Assembly: GCA_034190875.2 (NCBI GenBank)
Contig: CM067345.1
Location: 24,058,438 to 24,122,437 of the forward strand
DNA from: Urechis unicinctus
Taxonomy: Eukaryota; Annelida; Polychaeta; Xenopneusta; Urechidae
Direction of reading: 5' to 3'
DNA: 64,000 nucleotides
The position numbers and the translations under genes were made by a program. Shown here one piece after another: positions 35,601 to 48,602 of the stretch (position 1 is the first letter of the stretch; each line of letters starts with the position of its first letter). The notes below the pieces were generated by a model. That model was not told the DNA's origin. It worked only from the letters and a program-made list of their open reading frames with translations, and ran no database searches.

Positions 35601-38600
35601 TTTATATCTCTGAATGCTTCATTCTTGTGACTAGTGTGCATTCATCCAATGGTCTACTTTCTTTTGAGTGAAGTTATTTGACATAGGTAGTTCATGTTAA
35701 CTTTACAGAAAAATCAAATTTAAATGATTAACAATAATTTTTGGCTATCAGAAGGCACATTACTGAGTGCACCATTTTCAGTATCCTTTCTGAGCAATCT
35801 GTAGTTATATGCCCAGTCAAGAATTTACCAGTCTAGCATTCCAGGGTATTTTAACGTTTACCCTGGATGTGTGCTGGTTTATTTCTCTGTGTAAAATGGA
35901 CCATTTTTGTATCAATGCATGCGATTCCAGGTTAGCAAGAAACTATTTTCCTTTGTCTTTCTTGAAATCATTCTCATGATAATTGCTTCTGTAACTTACC
36001 ACTGAATTTGATTGTAAGTTGTTGTGTTGGAATCGTGATTGGTTAAATTTCATGTCAAAGCCTTTGTGTGCATGTATTCCTTTTGGTGCATTGGAGTGTA
36101 TTTGTGTGTGTTAACTTTTAGCATAGTTTGTGTGCAATCTTTCTAGTGACTAATTAATGCTGTGTGTATGATTTTGACCCCACTTCACACCCGCATGCTA
36201 GATGTGGTCATCCTTCCATGTTGTATGTACAGATGTTTTGAACCCTACATCTACACCACCTGCTCGGGCCCAACACCGCCCTAATGCCTTCTCCTTTGTC
36301 AGTCAACTTGCCTGCCAAACTATTCAGTCTTCTCCACATGTGGCCGACAAAGTTTCGCCTTCAAGTAAGCCCCCAATGACAAAACTACTCCAGACTGATA
36401 GCCCTGATGAGGTTAAAGTACTGGATGCTGTGCCTATGGGTGCTCAAGGTCCGAATGGTCCTCCTGATGTGGATAGTAAATCTGGTGAAACAGGGCATGC
36501 GAACATCTCCTCGTGTGATGTGAAGTCCCTTCCATGTGATGAGCTTATCACCATAAACGTGACGTCGTCTATAAACTCCACGTCTCTGTGTTCCTCCGTG
36601 TGTGCCCCAGCAGCAAACTGTAGCAGTGCCAGTGGCGGTCTAACCCCTGCTGTCAACCCAAATGTATCTCCCATCATCCCTACCCCTGCCATGAAGAAAG
36701 GTGGTCCTCAACTGGCTCAGTCCACAGCGCTCCCTCCTGTACCTCCGCAACAACGGGTGTCAAACGCCTACGAGAACCCTCAAAGCCAGGACAGCGCCAC
36801 GTCTGTGGACAACCCTCACCATGCATACACAGACCCTTACAACCAGGACCTCCTCTTACAAACCCCACCTTCCATCAGCGCATCCTCGTCATCCTCCGTA
36901 CCATCACCAACAGAAAAGGGAAGCAGCACGTGTCAGCTTCAGGAGCTGCTTCTTCATGGTGTCCCCAACTCCTCGTTCGTGATGAACACTCCAACGACCA
37001 GTGGTGGCTCACTGACGCCATGCAGTGCCATCAGTGGCCCTGACTACAGCCCCCAGGACCACAATGACTACCTGCTGGGACAAGGTCAAGGTCATATGCA
37101 GGTGTCCAATAACAACCAAGGTAACTTTCATTGGAGTCAGCACTCACTTTGTAGAATACTGGAGTGACTACTCTGTGGGTAACAGCAGAGTACTGTACGG
37201 TGTTGGTACCAGGTAGCACTCATTGGAGGTGGATCTTAATCAGTCCAGTCAATCTCTAAGAAACAATTTCCACCCAAAAAATGCAGGGCTAAACATTATC
37301 CTACAGTGACCACTAGCCCTGTCGGTTGTGATGCTAACCAACCCGAGCAAAATATCCAGTAGCCCGAACTTTTCTTCAAATGTAACTTTGTTTTCACTAA
37401 CACCACACCTCATGACCAGTGTAACATTCAGACACTTTCTCATGTGAAACGTTTATTTGAACTATTTGATCTGCCGCAAATAAAGATTCAAATATAACAA
37501 GTGTACAGCTGCTCATAGAGCAGCGCATATTCTAAAAGTACAAAATAATTATGCTAAAAAAGTATTTTACACATAAAAAACATCACACCCCAAAAAGCAA
37601 CACAAATAAAGTGTCCCTGAAATTGTTATCAAGCAACATACAAAATATGTCAGAGAAGTTATATAGAACAATAAAAAAAAGCAATGAAATAACTCCTGAG
37701 AAATATCACTAATATGTACTGAGGTCACTGGGTCATAAAAAGCTTTTGCAATCTTTATTTTCCGGCCTCAGCTTCCCATGTCTTTATTGACGTAAAACCA
37801 TGTCTCAATAAACCGCCTCTATGGTCCGACCTTTCTTTTAGCATTGTAGGTGTTATAGCTGATCTTTTGTGGGTGATACTAAAAACTGGATATAACAAAC
37901 ACTGTATAATAACACAAACAAGTGGCTTATCGCGAAACTTCCCATTCCCATTTTGTAACGGGCTTGCTGAATGGCTGTGAATGGTGTACATTTTGACCTT
38001 GGTGCACATCAGTCAGAAAAACATTTCTGCCGCCGTTTCTCCCGGTGTGTCATCACCCACTAGCCTACAATATTATGGAATATCTACCAGCCTGAATGAC
38101 TGTCTTACTAGGCCCCCGGCCATAAACGGCTGTAAGTGTTAAGCCCTGAAATGGAACACGAAATATCACAAAGATGAATTTTACACAAGAAACTGGGATG
38201 CCTTGATAAACCCCCCACAACATACCATTCATGAATTCACCCTTTTTGACCATGCCCCCCAAAAAATCCAAGCACATTTTCAAGCTCGATCAGTGTATGT
38301 CTGGGCCTGATAATATTTACTTGTAAGGTTTGGTATGTTGGCATTAATTTGATTAGTGCTAAGCCAACAGCCCTTCATCTTTTTTATGGTGTGTGATTGT
38401 TGGGGATCGCCTGCCCACAAGTATTCCAATATAGCACTATTTATGTGGTTGATTTTGCTGTAGATTATATATTACTAACTGACTAATCCATATGGTCTCT
38501 ATTACAATCTCCGGACTTGTAAGCTTATTCTCTTTCTCCAATGCAGTTGAGAAGGAGCAAGTGCCCTCCTGTGGTGACCTTGAGGCTATGGAGTTTGACC

Positions 38601-41600
38601 TCATGGATGTAGACCCAGCTTTCTGGCAAGATAAGGTATGACCAACACCATTTGAATCCATTCATAGCACTTAAAGACTCTTCCTGAAAATTGAGTTGAA
38701 TATATGGCACTAATGCAATCAAAATCAGCAGGAGAACTGTGGAGGGTATTATCCAGGTGTAGAGGTGGGAGATGTAAAGTTTCAAGGTAATTAACTGGTA
38801 GATGTAGCTGTGGAGGTTATTAGCTGGTTGGAGATGTAGAGGTGGAAGAAATTAGCAGGTTGGAGGTTTAGGAGTGGAGGTAATTTGCAGGTTGGAGGTG
38901 ATGAGGTGGAGGCATATAGCGAGTGGAAGATGTAGAGGTGCAGGTAATTATCAGGTAGCAGGTGCAGAGGTAATCAACAGGTGGGAGATGTAGTGTTGGA
39001 GGTAATTGGCAGGTTGGAGGTTTAGGAGTGGTGGTTGGAGGTTTAGGAGTGGAGGTAATTAGCAGGTTGGAAGTTTAGGAGTGGTGGTTGGAGGTTTAGG
39101 AGTGGAGGTAATTAGCAGGTTGGAAGTTTAGGAGTGGTGGTTGGAGGTTTAGGAGTGGAGGTAATTAGCAGGTTGGAAGTTTAGGAGTGGTGGTTGGAGG
39201 TTGGAGCAGGTTGGAGGTTTAGGAGTGGTGGGAATTAGCAGGTTGGAGGTTTAGGAGTGGTAATTAGCAGGTTGGAAGTTTAGGAGTGGTGGTTGGAGGT
39301 AATTAGCAGGTTGGAGGTTTAGGAGTGGTGGTTGGAGGTAATTAGCAGGTTGGAGGTTTAGGAGTGGTGATTGGAGGGAATTAGCAGGTTGGAGGTTTAG
39401 GAGTGGAGGTAATTAGCAGGTTGGAAGTTTAGGAGTGGTGGTTGGAGGTAATTAGCAAGTTGGAGGTTTAGGAGTGGTGGTTGGAGGTAATTAGCAGGTT
39501 GGAGGTTTAGGAGTGGAGGTAATTAGCAGGTTGGAGGTTTAGGAGTGGTGGTTGGAGGTAATTAGCATGTTGGAGGTTTAGGAGTGGAGGTAATTAACAG
39601 GTTGGAGGTTTAGGAGTGGTGGTTGGAGGTAATTAGCAGGTTGGAGGTGTAGAGATGGAGTTAATTAGCAGATGGGAGATTTAAAAGTGGACATAACCAG
39701 CAGATGGGATATTTTGAGGTGGATGTTTTCAGCAGGTTTGAGATATACAGGTAGAGGTCGTCAGCAGGTGGGAGTGAAGGAAAGTGAACATATATGTGTG
39801 TGCTTCAGATTGTTGAAAGGAAGGTTGCACCTGACTACCTGGAGCTCAGCAATGGTAAGTAGTCCTCAACCAATCCTAATTAATGATGAACATACCAGAC
39901 ATCAGCCTGCATGAGCTATGGAGGTTTCCTTCTGTTGGGTCCTTTGGCTTTGATAGTGTTTACTACTCCATGATTGCATAGTATCAGTAATTGAAGTGTA
40001 AAAAAATGTCAATCGTCCAAACACCACAAATCTCATATCACACTCACTGTTGAAACCAGCCCATCTAAACATTTTGTTAATGTTTGATCTACCTTTGTGT
40101 CTACAGTAGAGTTGCGGGAGGCTGTGTATACGAATGATTACACTCGTCTCTCGTTGGCATTGAAAGCACCCTGTGTGTATGACCTGGAGCAGGGGGACGT
40201 CAACAGTACCACATTAATCATGCTGGCCTGTGCCAGAGGTCAGGCAATCAACAAATCTTGTCCTTTGTACATCCCTCTGTCTAGTTATAGTCACCAAAGT
40301 GAGGTACATCTATCACCTGCGTCTGTAGATATGAAACTTCGGTGGTGGTTGTTGTATATTCATGTGGTTCTCACAACAGTGGTTTTGTATCAAGTAAGTT
40401 ATAGCTACTATGATTTTGTTGTATTTCTCAAGTCATGATAACATTGTTATGTCTATAAGATTACAGCAACATTGACCCTTTTGTTTTTCAGGCAATAACA
40501 GCATAGGTATTGTTATAAAATCAGGCAATGACAACATTTATATTGTTATGATATCAGGCAATGACAGCATTGATATTGTTATGATATCAGGCAATGACAG
40601 CATTGATATTGTTATGATATCAGGCAATGACAGCATTGATATTGTTATGATATCAGGCAGTGACAGCATTGATATTGTTATGATATCAGGCAATGACAAC
40701 ATTGATATTGTTATGATATCAGGCAATGACAACATTAATTGTTATGATATCAGGCAATGACAACATTGATATTGTTATGATATCAGGCAATGACAACATT
40801 AATTGTTATGATATCAGGCAATGACAACATTGATATTGTTATGGTATCAGGCAATGACAGCATTGGTATTGTTATGAAATCAGGCAATGACAACATTGAT
40901 ATTGTTATAATATCAGGCAATGACAACATTGATATTGTTATGATATCAGGCAATGACAGCATTGGTATTGTTATGAAATCAGACAATGACAACATTTATA
41001 TTGTTATGATATCAGGCAATGACAACATTAATTGTTATGATATCAGGCAATGACAGCATTGATATTGTTATGATATTAGGCAATGACAACATTGATATTG
41101 TTATGATATCAGGCAATGACAACATTGATATTGCTGAATTTATTGTAAGGTTTTAACGTTATTGTTGATGCTGTGTATATTTAGGTTATAACGACATTGT
41201 GGAGCTGCTGGCTATGAGTGGAGCGCAGGTGAATGCAACACAGAAGAATGGCACCACAGGTCTAATGATGGCCTGTGAACTGGTCAGTTCATTTTCATCA
41301 AAATCCACACAATTGAGTATCTTGAAATTGGTTGTCTGTTGGCTAATGATGTGTTGTGGTACAGTGGTTGTTTTGACTGTTACTGTGTGTGTAGGGGTTG
41401 GAGATCACAGCACTGTTGTTATTACAGCTTGGGGCTCACACCGCGCCCCAGACTTATGCTGGTGACACAGCCCTTACTAAGGTAACCTCTGGGGCTAAGA
41501 ATTTTATCATCGATACCTCATGGTGGCAATAGGCTGCACCTTCATAACTGATGTTTAATCACATGGTCACATCCCACTGATCATCAGTTAGAGAGGCATT

Positions 41601-43908
41601 TCATTATTCTCTGCAACTTCCCTGCCTCATATTTGTTGATTGTTGCATCAACAAGTTAATGTTATGTATTTTGTGTTGACTGAAGCAGCAATTAAGTGTG
41701 CCCATACCTCACTTAGCCACCTGTAGCAATTAAGTGTGCCCATACCTCAATTAGCCACATGTGGCAATTAAGTGTGCCCATACCTTACTAAGCCACATGC
41801 TTACCTCCTTTAGGTGCAAGCCACACCCCATCTTCATTTTGCCTCCCTCTGCCATACCTCATTGAGCCATATCAGAGCCACATCAAATAACGTCCTTACC
41901 TGACTTAGCCACTCCCCATCCTTATTGAGCCATTATCTTGTTGACTAACCTATGATTTCTGCTTCCAGGCTATTCGTCGAGGTCACAGGGAGATTGTACA
42001 GTTGCTGTTAGAACAAGGAGCAAACTTCTCTTGCCCTCACACACACCCAGAGATAGCCCCACTTGTTATTGCCAAAACAGTTAACCAGACAGAAATAGCC
42101 TCGCTTCTCTACAAACACATAGACAGGTGGGACAAAGAGGAAATGTTTTGTTAACTATGCTATCAAAACCATTCTACCAATGTCAAATACACTCTGGGTG
42201 GGTTTGATGGTTATTGATGAGAAAGTATGATTGTGTAAGCCATATTTTTTAGATGCTCTTTCCCAAATATATGATGATACAACAATTCTTTAAGTGGAAA
42301 TAGCTGCTTAAATTGTATTGGGCACTGCTTATGAGGTGATATGCCAGAGAATAGCAGGGCTACATGATTGGTAATGTCCTAACTCATAGCTGTCATTCAT
42401 CATCCTCATCCTCATCATCATCACTAACATCATCTAAATATGGGGATTATTCCAAACAAATAATCTTATTAGACATAGAAAACCCAAAATACAGAAGAAA
42501 AATCAAATTTAAAGATTGAATTTATAAGGTAACATTTTGCTCCATTCTCTAAGGATGGAAATACTTCATTAAAACGCTATTTAAATAACTTTGGATACAT
42601 TTATTTGTTTGACTTGAATATGATAAATTTCATAAGTATCAAAATATCACATTTAACAGATACATTTATAAGCAAACTCATTTTGTTCTGGGTTTTAATC
42701 ACTTGTGCTTGTTATATCATGGAACTCATTCAAGATAACAATCGAAGTCATTCACCATCTCTGCCACACTGACGTTATTGTCATGTGTTTGTTGTGGGCA
42801 GAGTGAGCCGAGAGTTTGAACGACAAGTACAGATCACTCTGAACAACTGTGCCACCTTACAAGGCCAGCTCTTCCCGCTACAGTGCTTCCCCCTGCGGGA
42901 GAGCGACAGATTCAGAATCACATTCCGTCATGAATTGCAACCGACGCAGACAGGTAGGTGTCATCTGTTGGGTCAGGATGCATAGGAGAATATTGCAGTG
43001 TCTTTGATATGAAGTGTGATTTTACGGGTTTTTTTATATGTGGCAGTATTGTAACATGTTTGTGTATTGTAACTGTAACAGGTATGGGCATGCTGCTCTT
43101 CATCGGTCATGCACGGCTAAGTGAGAGCGAAGTGCGTTGTCGATTCTATGGTCCCTGTGCTGTAAAATCTGCCTCTCTCAATGCTGTCAAGTTAAAACCA
43201 CTCACAGAGGTAAGATCTCTCACATTTGATCAATAAAATGCACGTACAACAATCCAGAGGTACCTGTCTAACTTACAAAATATGTGTACGTTCCAGATTG
43301 GTGCATGTACCTGATGGGTGCATGTATCAGATAGGTGAATGTACCAGATGGGTGAATGTGTCAAATCACCAGTTGCTTCCTTGTTAGATGCAGGGGCTTG
43401 TTTTTCTCCAGGGAGAATTTATTGGTTGGCATGCCATACAGATAGCCCTAATTGATAATACAATAAGGGATTGCAAAAGTGGTTTTGGAATATCTATCTG
43501 GATATGGATTGGAGTTGTTTTTCAAGTAAAGAGGGCTATTAGCTTCTCTATTTGTCCTTAACTGGCAGCCTGTTTCTTTGCGTCTCTCAACTCGTATATT
43601 ATGGACTTGCTGGATGTGCTGTGATGTTGTTGTTCTTTGTGTATCAGGAGTCCCACTTTGTCCTGTCCTTCAGCCCCCTGCACAATGGACGTAATGAGCT
43701 AGACATATATACAGCTGCTGCACCAGCCTCAAAGGTTATATCACATACAAAGACTTACCACTTCCTTTTCACCCTGCAATAAGTTATGTTAGTGAAATTT
43801 GTGCTGTAATGCAGCTCTGAATGATGTTATTTGACTTGGTGCTTTGTCTCTTGTGTTTTTTCACAGGCAAAGCTGCTGATCTGTGCCTACCGAGCTGCTG
43901 TGATTTGA
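32680..43908 (+). CDS. MPHOSPH8: M-phase phosphoprotein 8 (HUSH complex chromodomain protein), complete
   Basis: Fifteen exons, all GT-AG and phase-consistent: 32680-32820, 33547-33705, 34090-34989, 35104-35140, 36233-37120, 38547-38635, 39809-39854, 40107-40238, 41185-41282, 41395-41481, 41969-42126, 42802-42953, 43082-43209, 43648-43734, 43867-43908; 1047 residues (human 860). The chromodomain spans residues 31-85 (EDIYEVEKIV, then VLYKVRWVSYGPEHDTWEP); aromatic-cage residues Tyr35, Trp56 and Tyr59 fit H3K9me3 binding. The middle is disordered, with basic nuclear-signal-like KRRARKRS. Ankyrin repeats start near residue 755 (LREAVYTNDYTRL, GAQVNATQKNGTTGLMMACE). The C-terminal domain contains GMGMLLFIGHARL, ESHFVLSFSPL and AKLLICAYRAAVI, matching the human C terminus. 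Known role: reads H3K9me3 and with TASOR and periphilin silences retroelements. The start at 32680 (AACATGG context) is preferred; an in-frame ATG at 32608 would add 24 residues. Confidence 0.95.
35290..35360. repeat. (CCACCT)n microsatellite in MPHOSPH8 intron 4
   Basis: A C-rich stretch resolving into CCACCT hexamers within the 1.1-kb intron 35141-36232. The rest of this intron shows nothing notable. Confidence 0.8.
37121..38546. other. MPHOSPH8 intron 5
   Basis: A 1.4-kb AT-rich intron with no recognisable element or nested gene. Confidence 0.8.
38740..39780. repeat. minisatellite filling MPHOSPH8 intron 6
   Basis: Units of about 32-39 bp built from GTAATTAGCAGGTTGGAGG and TTTAGGAGTGG, with or without an extra TGGTTGGAG. 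The core at about 38960-39660 is regular; both edges are degenerate. It occupies nearly the whole intron 38636-39808 and ends just before the 46-bp exon 7. On the coding strand it is rich in G and AG dinucleotides. Confidence 0.95.
40496..41136. repeat. 33-bp minisatellite in MPHOSPH8 intron 8
   Basis: About 19 units of TTATGATATCAGGCAATGAC plus AACATTGATATTG, a few shortened by 2 bp. It takes up about two thirds of intron 8 (40239-41184) and ends about 50 bp before exon 9. The 11-codon unit gives meaningless open frames on both strands. Confidence 0.95.
41688..41801. repeat. 38-bp tandem triplication in MPHOSPH8 intron 10
   Basis: Three consecutive 38-bp units beginning GCAATTAAGTGTGCCCATAC, with diverged relics of CCATACCTCA-TGAGCCA further right. 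It lies in intron 41482-41968. Confidence 0.85.
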
Positions 43909-46737
43909 CCTCTGGAGGTCATAGGTCAAAGTCATCCACATTAAACATGTCTTCGTTTGGATTCCCTCTCTCCTACACCGGCAGCTTTACTATGAATACT
44001 GCTGGTGTGTGGGTGGCACGGAGAGCAATGGCCTCGAGTCGCTGTGTGCTACGTGCTACACCAGTTCCCGTGTGTCAAGATGTTCATGTAACGCCCGGTC
44101 ACTTAGTGGCTCCTCTGTAAATCACACTCCTGGGAACTCCCTCCTCTCTCTGATTCAATGACTTCGTCTAGAGCCTCTTTATCTGTGAAGTAATGGCAGC
44201 CTTTATGTTCAATCTTCAATCCTGTGTGTGTTTATTCAAGTTGATTGCATGGATATATTGGGGAATTCATTGTGTTTTGTTTACAAAGTCTATCGCCAAA
44301 TGACAGTGGTGACTGGTTGGTTTGTGGTGACGTTCTGAGAAGTGCCTGGTAGCTATGGGCAACAGGGCTGGTTGCTCAGGTTAAGGTCAGGGTCAGAATT
44401 CGTCACACACGCAGAAACTGTCCAAGACTCAGATATTGACATACAGCTCATTTGAGTTGAATGCTTTGGTATTGTCATGTTAGTTTACATTCATAATCTT
44501 ATCTGTAGACTAGCTTATTTATTTTGTACTGGATATCATCTGACAGAGTTTGACTAAAGGAATTAGAAGTTAGAACTTTTTTCACTTTCATACAATGCTT
44601 GAAGCAATAGTAATATATTATAGAATTTTGTTGCTCACAGTCTCTCAAAAAATGAATCGTTAGGTTATATTGTATAAATTAAGATTTTGTTGTGATATCA
44701 GATTTTTCTGCCATTTTCAATCAAGATATGATCAAGTCAAACCCACTTGAATTCAACATGAGCCCAGCACTCTATCCTCTCATTCTACTTAGAAGGTCAC
44801 ATGCACAATGCTAAATGATATAGCCCTGTTTACAGATCTGTATGAAGATGATTCCCTGTGGTTTTTCTTGTAGTTTATATATGAGTGAATTAATATAGAG
44901 AGCTAGTTGTGAAAGCACCTGCAAGTGAGTGAAGATTAGTGAAGCAGTGTAAAAGCCCCCTAGTCTGTAAACGGTGATCTGTTTGTGAAACATCCCTATT
45001 GCAAAGCAGTATAGTGATGAATCCTAGATAGTGATCGTTCCCCTAGCTAATATAGACACTTAGATGTAGTTTTTTTTGTAACTTCCAAGGCCCTGAAGGT
45101 TTGATGACTTGATTAAGTTCATTAAAATGTGCCACCAGTTTAGTTACATAAGCTAGTTTGTGAAAGTGCCTCCCCCTCACATACCTTACTGAACGCCAGA
45201 TAGTTTTTACCTGTATAGGCAGCAAGGATTTATCAGCTGTATGCCATGTAATTTAGCACAGCTGTCTGTCAGTACCTATTGCGGCACTCTGTCTTTTTGA
45301 AATCAGTCTGTTTTGATCCTTTGTATCAGAGGAAATTCGAGATTACAAAAAGTAATGCTGAAATGAGCAGAATTCATTGTTTCAACGTTTAACGGATCAA
45401 ATTCTGAAACGGCAAAGAGAATTATGACCTTTGCAGTGATTTTAGTATCTGTTGGAATATAAGTGGCTAAAAGTGCTGGTGCATAGACACACGAGTTCGC
45501 CAAAACCCCTCGCCTGTAGCCACAGAAGTATTAAGTCTTTACATATATGTGGCTACAAGCAAGGGGTGTTTTAAGACTCAAGTGCCTGTGGTCGAAAGAA
45601 GACCATATTCTTTGTCTGTTTATGTCGGTGGCTTATTTGTGATGATCATGCCCAGTGAATTGCCATAGACATGTGAAACACTGGTCTGCAGTGCCACTTG
45701 TATCTGACAATATAATCACCATTTGCAAAATTGCTTGTTCGCTGCATCTGACAAATCGTCTATTTCATGGCTGCCAACAAATCAGGCCCTGGTTTGATTG
45801 ACACTCCATCAGAAAGGCGAGAATTGGATCAGGTCAGTCTGGTCAGCTTCGCATTTTGGAGGAGACTTAGCTACCAGTATGTTACCTAACTAAAGGTGAT
45901 AAAGTGTTCACCTCTGGAATTCTGTATGCTTTGATTGACCGGTAATGCATCCCACCTCCTGGCTTACTCGTCCCATCTCCTTACATACTATCACTCTTTC
46001 TCTCTCTGCTCTTGATGTTGTACAAGCTGGTGTCTGCTGAAAATCTTCTTTTTGTATCAATTGAATTTACGGTACAATGTAAATAATTTGGTACTGTGCT
46101 ATTTCTTGTTGATATTTTTTTAATTTCTCTGTATAGTGTACACCAATGCAAAAGCAGTATGTATTTGTAAAAAAAAAAACCAATATCATCTTACCCCTGC
46201 TGTAATGATTTGTCATTTGCCCCTTTGTTGCACTACAAACAGCATAATCTCATTTCATACTGAACAATTCTCACATTTCTATGGAAAAAGAAATTTCTTA
46301 ACAGATACATGACTTGGCTACTTAATATTGAGGGTGATGTTCTTGTGGGAAATGTTTGTTTGTTGGTCTCCACTGAGATAGCTTGTAACTGATTTGATTT
46401 TAGGGTCTTCATCTTCAAATTATATTTTGTTTATACCCAATATATTGTTGATGTTTTGTTGAAAATTGTGTCCAGTTTGCGATTGATAGGAATTCAGCTA
46501 ATATTATGTTGTCATTGCCTGGTTGGCTATGATTGGCTTATCATAAATTAAGAGCCCTATTATGATTGGCTAAGAACTATAGGCCGAGCTGTGATTACAT
46601 GGTTGATGTTGAGATATTGTTGAGTTGTGATACACAGGGTAAGGTTAATATTGCATTGGTTCGGCCCCAATGGAGTTGGCTACATTGTATGTGGGACGTT
46701 TGGACTCTGTAGTGGTTGTTAGCAATTGTACCAGCTG

Positions 46738-46834
<97 letters not shown>

Positions 46835-46868
46835 CTTAGGTCCATTGAGTGATTGAACTTGCTTCTTA

Positions 46869-46965
<97 letters not shown>

Positions 46966-46973
46966 AAATAAAA

Positions 46974-47009
<36 letters not shown>

Positions 47010-47381
47010 ATATATATATTTAAATACATATATATACCTTATGTGCATAGGATGAGTGAACTTGCTTCTTATCTCTGGCAGTTTCTGAGCGTAAGATTTA
47101 GCTATTTTTGATCCTTTCTGTGAGACTTCAACGACTTTTTTTGGGTATTAAGATGATGATGCATATACTCATCAATCAAACCAACTAATAGATCACAAGC
47201 AACCCAAGAGTACCTGGTGGGTAACCATTGAGAATCATTGTATCTGTAATCAGAAAATGTTATTTCTTGTTTGTGGGGCGTGGATATGATGAGATGTATA
47301 TGTTATTGTTTGACGGTGCTTTCTGTTCTCCTCTGGAGTTGTAATGTTGTGTGGGTTTAGACAATGGAAGTTGTTAATAAA
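43909..47381 (+). other. probable 3' UTR or downstream flank of MPHOSPH8
   Basis: No other gene is supported here. The first clear canonical AATAAA outside a microsatellite is at 47376-47381, which would give an unusually long 3' UTR of about 3.5 kb including two TA arrays. An ATTAAA near 45122 is an alternative end. Transcript data are needed to place it. Confidence 0.3.
46741..47012. repeat. duplicated (TA)n arrays
   Basis: Two TA arrays, 46741-46826 and about 46872-47012, each followed by a related 40-bp flank (CCTTAGGTCCATTGAGTG and CCTTATGTGCATAGGATG) that runs into the identical GAACTTGCTTCTTATCTCT. An array plus its flank was therefore duplicated in tandem. Confidence 0.9.
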
Positions 47382-48602
47382 TATATTATTTTGTTGGAAA
47401 TGAAATCGGGGATGTGTTCTATCATTATCTGCAGAGATATGTTAAAGCTTCAATGAATTGGGTAGGACATCCTTCAGCATATGGGGACATGAAAACGGAA
47501 GATAAGAGGATGACCATTTGATTCGTATGAACCGCAAGTCGGCCTCGTCATAACGGCTGAAATTCGATCCAGTGTGTGCGATCTTCACAGTCGGAACATT
47601 AAGATTTTGCTTTGTCAGCATTATGACATTCATCGGAATCATGCCAATTACACTAGGCGAACTTCAGAAACTAAGAGCTTATAGCTACACGAAGAGGACT
47701 CACTGAAAGAGCTTACAGCAACACTAAGAGGACTAACCACGCTATGCCGTGAGAATTTCTAGCTCGCCCACCTTCAGTTGGCGCTGTCACAAAATCATCA
47801 AGCCCTCTTTGCCTAGCTAAAACCTCTGGCTCGCTCCCTATACACGATATGCGAATAATCTTGAGGCACAGTTGCCTCGACCAATGAGATATCTCCATAA
47901 TTTCAATGTACGCAACAACCCCATGTGCTTTCGTTGATTTTATGGTAGCGCCTCGTAACGATGGGCGTGTTGGAAAAGCTCAACCTATAAGGCAAATAGA
48001 GGGAGCCCTCGCTTTCGCTCCAACTACGATTTGTGCTAACAACGCAATATTGTTTAGTATTTTTTTTTAAACATTTATTCTCAAACATATGGAATAAATG
48101 AACAGATTGACTTACATAATGGCAACTAAGTTGTGAATACATTTCCAACATATATTACGAATTATCTATTTATATATACATATATATTTTTAACGATGCA
48201 GGGCTTGATAATCCCCCACATTACAAATTCGTTTGCAAAAACTTACATGATAACATAAATCAAATCAACACGCGAATATCTCAAACAAGATTATGACAAC
48301 AAACATATATATATCGATTAAAATTAACAATGACTGCTGATTATGAAACAGAATGCTTTTACTAATAATGTTGCTTTACATAAAGACGATTTATGCTTTA
48401 TAGTATCAGATAACTGTTCCACAATGATGGACCTCTGTAAGATATAGTGAATTGAAATTTCTGGATTCTGGTATATGATTTTAAATGACTCGATCTACTA
48501 TTGTGCTGATGTAATTAGCAGGTAATAAATTCGTGTTAATGTTGTACATATGCATCTAATATTATCACCCCGCCTGGTCCTTGCGTTTGGTTTTGGTTGA
48601 GG
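47382..48602. other. region between convergent genes and 3' UTR of the C4-like gene
   Basis: The right part (about 48060-48602) is the probable 3' UTR of the minus-strand C4-like gene; the left part shows no supported feature. Confidence 0.5.
48074..48079 (-). promoter_or_regulatory. polyadenylation signal of the C4-like gene
   Basis: AATAAA on the minus strand, about 530 bp after the stop codon at 48603. Two further AATAAA-like sites lie nearby, so the exact end is uncertain. Confidence 0.4.
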
